DNA of 33,139 nt, taken from an uncultured Christensenellaceae bacterium (GTDB taxonomy: Bacteria; Bacillota; Clostridia; Christensenellales; Aristaeellaceae). Shown here piece by piece: positions 30,571-33,139 of this stretch (position 1 is its first letter; every line of letters starts with the position of its first letter). Made by a program: the position numbers and the translations under genes. The stretch spans positions 1 to 33,139 of the forward strand of contig CAJOPV010000086.1 of NCBI GenBank assembly GCA_905236495.1, written 5' to 3'. The notes beneath the pieces were generated by a model. It was not told where the DNA came from, made no database searches, and saw nothing but the letters and a program-made list of their open reading frames with translations.

Positions 30571-31815
30571 ATGGAAAAGTTTACGCTGCAAAACGGCCTG
30601 ACCGTGCTGGTGGAGCCCATGCCCTATCTCAGGAGCGTGTCCCTGGGGGTATGGGTGAAGGCTGGAAGCATGCTGGAGAGCAGGGAAGAAAACGGCCTTT
30701 CCCACTTTATGGAGCATATGGCTTTCAAGGGCACAGAGCATCGCACCGCCCGGCAGATCGCCGAGGAAATGGACTGCATCGGCGGGCAGCTCAACGCTTC
30801 TACCAGCAAGCTTTGCACCAACTACTACGCCAAGGTCATCGATGAGGACCTGCCCCTGGCGGCGGATATCCTTGCCGATATGGTGTGCCGTCCCGCGCTG
30901 GATGAAGAGGAGCTGAATAAGGAGCGGGGCGTGGTACTGGAAGAGATCGCCATGGTGGAGGATAACCCGGAGGACGTGGTGTATGACGTGCTGGCGGAGG
31001 CGGTGTTCGGGCAGCAGTCCCTGGGCCAGACCATCCTGGGCCCCAAGGAAAAGATCGCCGCCTATACGGCGAAGGACCTGCGGGCCTTCCGGCAGCGGCA
31101 TTACGGTCCTCAAAACGCCGTGGTAGCCCTGGCGGGCAATGTGGAAGCTTCCCGGGCCAGGGAGCTTATGGAGCAGTATTTCGGCTCCTGGCAGGGGGCT
31201 GCGGGGGAAGAATTTCCCCAGGCCACTGCCATCCCGGAGCCTAAAAAGCTCTCCCGGGACAAGGATACCGAGCAGGTGCACCTGTGCGTTTCCTTCCGTT
31301 CCCATGAAATGGGCAGCGATCAGGTGTATCCCACCGCGGTGCTGAACAACATCCTGGGGGGCGGCATGTCCTCCCGGCTGTTCCAGCGCATCCGGGAGGA
31401 GCTGGGCATGGCCTATACCGTATATTCCGGGCCCAGCAGCTATCCCCACTGCGGAGAGTTTACCGTCTATGCCGCTACCAGCCCCCGGCACCTGAAAACC
31501 GTGCTGGAGCAAATGGATATCGAGATCAAAAAGCTGCTGGATGGCGGCGTGACCGAAAAGGAATTTCAGATGAGCAAGGCGCAATTGAAGGGCAGCTTCA
31601 TCCTGGGGCTGGAGAGCGCCTATAACCGCATGAGCGCCCTGGGGCACAATCAGATCCTGCTGAATCGGGTGATCCCGCCGGAGGATACCATCGCCGCCAT
31701 CGAAAAGGTGACCATGGAGGACGTGATGGCCTCCGCCCAAACGATCCTCACCGGGCCCCGGGCCTACGCCGTGGTAGGCCGGAAGGCGGAAAAATACCTG
31801 AGCGCCATGCGATGA
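30571..31815 (+). CDS. M16 family zinc peptidase (processing-peptidase-like)
   Basis: This 414-residue protein is a single-unit M16B peptidase of the kind encoded downstream of pnp in Bacillus (MlpA/YmxG). The inverted zinc motif HxxEH is H45-F-M-E48-H49 in LSHFMEHMAFKGT, and the third ligand is probably Glu125 in VVLEEIAMVEDNPED. The second, inactive half carries NNILGGGMSSRLFQRIREE (about 258-276), typical of the C-terminal domain. All zinc ligands are present, so it is likely active. It starts with GGAG upstream, 75 bases after pnp, and has no signal peptide, so it should act in the cytoplasm. Its substrate is unknown. Confidence 0.92.
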   Translation: MEKFTLQNGLTVLVEPMPYLRSVSLGVWVKAGSMLESREENGLSHFMEHMAFKGTEHRTARQIAEEMDCIGGQLNASTSKLCTNYYAKVIDEDLPLAADILADMVCRPALDEEELNKERGVVLEEIAMVEDNPEDVVYDVLAEAVFGQQSLGQTILGPKEKIAAYTAKDLRAFRQRHYGPQNAVVALAGNVEASRARELMEQYFGSWQGAAGEEFPQATAIPEPKKLSRDKDTEQVHLCVSFRSHEMGSDQVYPTAVLNNILGGGMSSRLFQRIREELGMAYTVYSGPSSYPHCGEFTVYAATSPRHLKTVLEQMDIEIKKLLDGGVTEKEFQMSKAQLKGSFILGLESAYNRMSALGHNQILLNRVIPPEDTIAAIEKVTMEDVMASAQTILTGPRAYAVVGRKAEKYLSAMR

Positions 31816-31830
31816 TAATGGAGAAAACCA

Positions 31831-33015
31831 ATGAAAAAGATCATCGAATGCCTGATCCTGGCTTTCGCGCTTTCCTGTCTTTGCGCTTTGGCCTTAGGGG
31901 AGGAAATCACCGCGAAATGCACCGTCCGGGTGTCCCGCTACCCAAAAGACAAGGAAAAGATGCTGGATAACGGCACCATGAGCATGTGGTATTCCCCGGA
32001 GGAAAACGCCTGGGTGGAGGTGACCTGCCCTGGGGATCAGCTGGCCCAGGGCTTCTTCATCCGCTGGGGCAAAAAGCCCGTTGACGTGGTGATCCAGGTG
32101 CCCGGCGAGGGAAAGAACGAATGGGTGACGGTGCAGGAGCATCCCGCCGAGTATTTCAACGAATACATCGCCTTTGAGCAGCCTTTGGCAAAGTTCCGCA
32201 TCCGGCCCCTGGCGAAGAAGGATCAGTTTGCCATCATCAAGCTGCAGGTGCTGGGGGAAGGGACGCTGCCGGACTGGGTGGAGCGCTGGCAGCCCTTCGA
32301 GGGCAAGGCGGATATGATGGTGCTGGTGGCTCACGCGGACGACGAATTGCTTTACATGGGCGGCGTGATTCCCTATTACAGCGGGCAGATGGGCAAGAAG
32401 GTGATCGTGGTCTATATCGCTCAGATGAACGGCTTCCGCAACGTGGAATTATTGAACGGCCTGTGGCACTGCGGGGTGAGGAATTACCCGGTGATGCCCA
32501 CCAGCCAGTTCAAGGATCAGTGGACCACGGGGCTGAAAAAATGCCTGAGCATCTGGGGCGAAAAGAAGCTGTTGACTTACGTGACCGAAATGATCCGCAG
32601 GTATCAGCCGGATGTGATCGTGACCCATGACGTAAACGGCGAATACGGGCACGGGGCTCACAAAGCCTGCTGCTACGCGGTGCAAAGCTGCATTGAGAAG
32701 GCCGCTGACCCCAAGCAGGATCCCGATTCTGCGGCGCTCTACGGCTCTTGGCAGGTGAAAAAGGCCTATATCCATCTGTATCGGGGGGATTTGGGGCAGA
32801 TCGATTTTGACTGGCGTCAGCCCCTGGAGGCTTTCGGCGGCAAAAACGCCTTCGAGATTGCCACCGAGGCCTTCAACATGCACCGCAGCCAGGCTGCCTC
32901 CGGCAAGTTCGTGGTGCAGGATTTCGGAAAATACGATAATTCCCTCTTTGGCCTGTACTATTCTTCCGTCGGCCCGGATACCGGCCTCAACGACATGTTT
33001 GAAAACATTGAATAA
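31831..33015 (+). CDS. Exported PIG-L/LmbE-family deacetylase with an N-terminal extra domain
   Basis: PIG-L-type enzymes remove N-acetyl groups from N-acetylglucosamine conjugates with a zinc ion. The 394-residue protein starts with a signal peptide (KK, then hydrophobic residues 5-22). A region of about 26-150, rich in beta-like sequence, looks like a carbohydrate-binding or discoidin-like module; that is inference. The catalytic domain begins with LVAHADDELLYMGG (165-178), where the usual AHPDDE reads AHADDE, and the second motif is HDVNGEYGHGAH (266-277) with His274 and His277. The metal ligands are thus intact. It lies 15 bases after the M16 peptidase gene, so is likely co-transcribed, and faces a tRNA gene on the other strand. 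Confidence 0.85.
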   Translation: MKKIIECLILAFALSCLCALALGEEITAKCTVRVSRYPKDKEKMLDNGTMSMWYSPEENAWVEVTCPGDQLAQGFFIRWGKKPVDVVIQVPGEGKNEWVTVQEHPAEYFNEYIAFEQPLAKFRIRPLAKKDQFAIIKLQVLGEGTLPDWVERWQPFEGKADMMVLVAHADDELLYMGGVIPYYSGQMGKKVIVVYIAQMNGFRNVELLNGLWHCGVRNYPVMPTSQFKDQWTTGLKKCLSIWGEKKLLTYVTEMIRRYQPDVIVTHDVNGEYGHGAHKACCYAVQSCIEKAADPKQDPDSAALYGSWQVKKAYIHLYRGDLGQIDFDWRQPLEAFGGKNAFEIATEAFNMHRSQAASGKFVVQDFGKYDNSLFGLYYSSVGPDTGLNDMFENIE

Positions 33016-33020
33016 ACAAA

Positions 33021-33059
33021 AAACGAAAACCCGGCTTCGCGTCAGCCGGGTTTTCGTTT
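33021..33059. terminator. Bidirectional intrinsic terminator shared by the deacetylase gene and tRNA-Glu
   Basis: A perfect 15-bp stem (33021-33035 with 33045-33059, loop of 9) starts five bases after the deacetylase stop codon. The arms contain ACCCGGC and GCCGGGT, and both outer sides carry A or T runs. It can stop transcription from both directions. Confidence 0.93.
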
Positions 33060-33062
33060 GCG

Positions 33063-33138
33063 TGGCACCTCCAATGGGATTCGAACCCATGTTTCCGCCT
33101 TGAGAGGGCGGCGTCCTAGGCCTCTAGACAATGGAGGC
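33063..33138 (-). tRNA. tRNA-Glu(CUC)
   Basis: Read on the minus strand, a full cloverleaf is visible. The 7-bp acceptor stem (GCCTCCA with TGGAGGT) begins with a G1-U72 wobble. The D-arm GTCTAGAGGCCTAGGAC, the anticodon stem CCGCC/GGCGG with loop CTCTCAA, the T-arm ATGGG-TTCGAAT-CCCAT, discriminator G73 and an encoded CCA are all present. The anticodon is CTC, reading GAG, so it charges glutamate. The D-arm and T-loop closely match E. coli tRNA-Glu. The 5' end lies one base from the window edge, so its promoter is not visible. Confidence 0.95.
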
Positions 33139-33139
33139 A

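Noticed and set aside
29632..31740. A 702-codon open frame on the minus strand
   Set aside because: It runs antisense to pnp and the M16 peptidase gene, has low-complexity His/Gly/Leu-rich content, no recognisable domain, and follows from the high-GC codon bias of the real genes.
1..33139. Mobile element, prophage, CRISPR array or defence system
   Set aside because: No transposase, integrase, phage structural gene, spaced direct repeats or defence-type protein is visible. Genes are housekeeping types.

Overview
The window is a gene-dense, GC-rich bacterial chromosome segment. Its gene content is Bacillota (Firmicutes): an Asp23/AmaP pair, the DarA (YaaQ)-HolB-RicT cluster, hisS next to aspS, plsX-acpP-rnc-smc-ftsY, Tex, and rpmH-rnpA-yidD-yidC-jag. 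High GC, clostridial-type Ddl and HisRS, and an archaeal-type AspRS point to a GC-rich clostridial lineage, perhaps a gut or rumen Christensenellales-like organism; that placement is inference. I see no prophage, insertion sequence, CRISPR array, toxin-antitoxin or defence system.

Left part (1-8668), all minus strand. A promoter drives asp23 and amaP (envelope stress; amaP is cut by the window edge). hisS and an archaeal-type aspS form a second unit, with a consensus promoter and a terminator-like hairpin in the hisS leader. tex lies upstream of hisS. darA-holB-ricT overlap one another, share one promoter, and end at a terminator.

Centre (8769-15308), plus strand. A promoter divergent from darA drives plsX-acpP-rnc-smc-ftsY: phospholipid initiation, acyl carrier, RNA processing, chromosome condensation and SRP receptor. 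A long hairpin just ahead of rnc is a candidate RNase III autoregulation site.

15320-23183, plus strand. A GNAT acetyltransferase has its own promoter. Then eight tightly spaced genes follow: an alpha/beta hydrolase, a membrane-anchored MurF-like ligase, ddl, alr, an unknown membrane protein, rsmD, coaD and a hendecad-repeat coiled-coil protein. Alr makes D-Ala, Ddl joins two D-Ala, and the MurF-like ligase is the plausible user of the dipeptide.

23233-26203, plus strand. rpmH-rnpA-yidD-yidC-jag is the cluster usually found beside oriC, but here dnaA, mnmE and mnmG are not adjacent. It ends at a strong terminator.

26268-33139. A uracil permease gene has a long leader with an internal terminator. 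rpsO has a structured leader and is separated from pnp by a strong terminator. pnp is followed by an M16 peptidase and an exported PIG-L-type deacetylase. A shared bidirectional terminator separates these from a tRNA-Glu(CUC) gene on the minus strand.

The most notable signals are RNA-level ones (leaders of hisS, rnc, the uracil permease, rpsO and pnp), the archaeal-type AspRS in the hisS-aspS slot, the membrane-tethered MurF-like ligase, and the hendecad coiled-coil protein. I found no clearly new multi-gene system.
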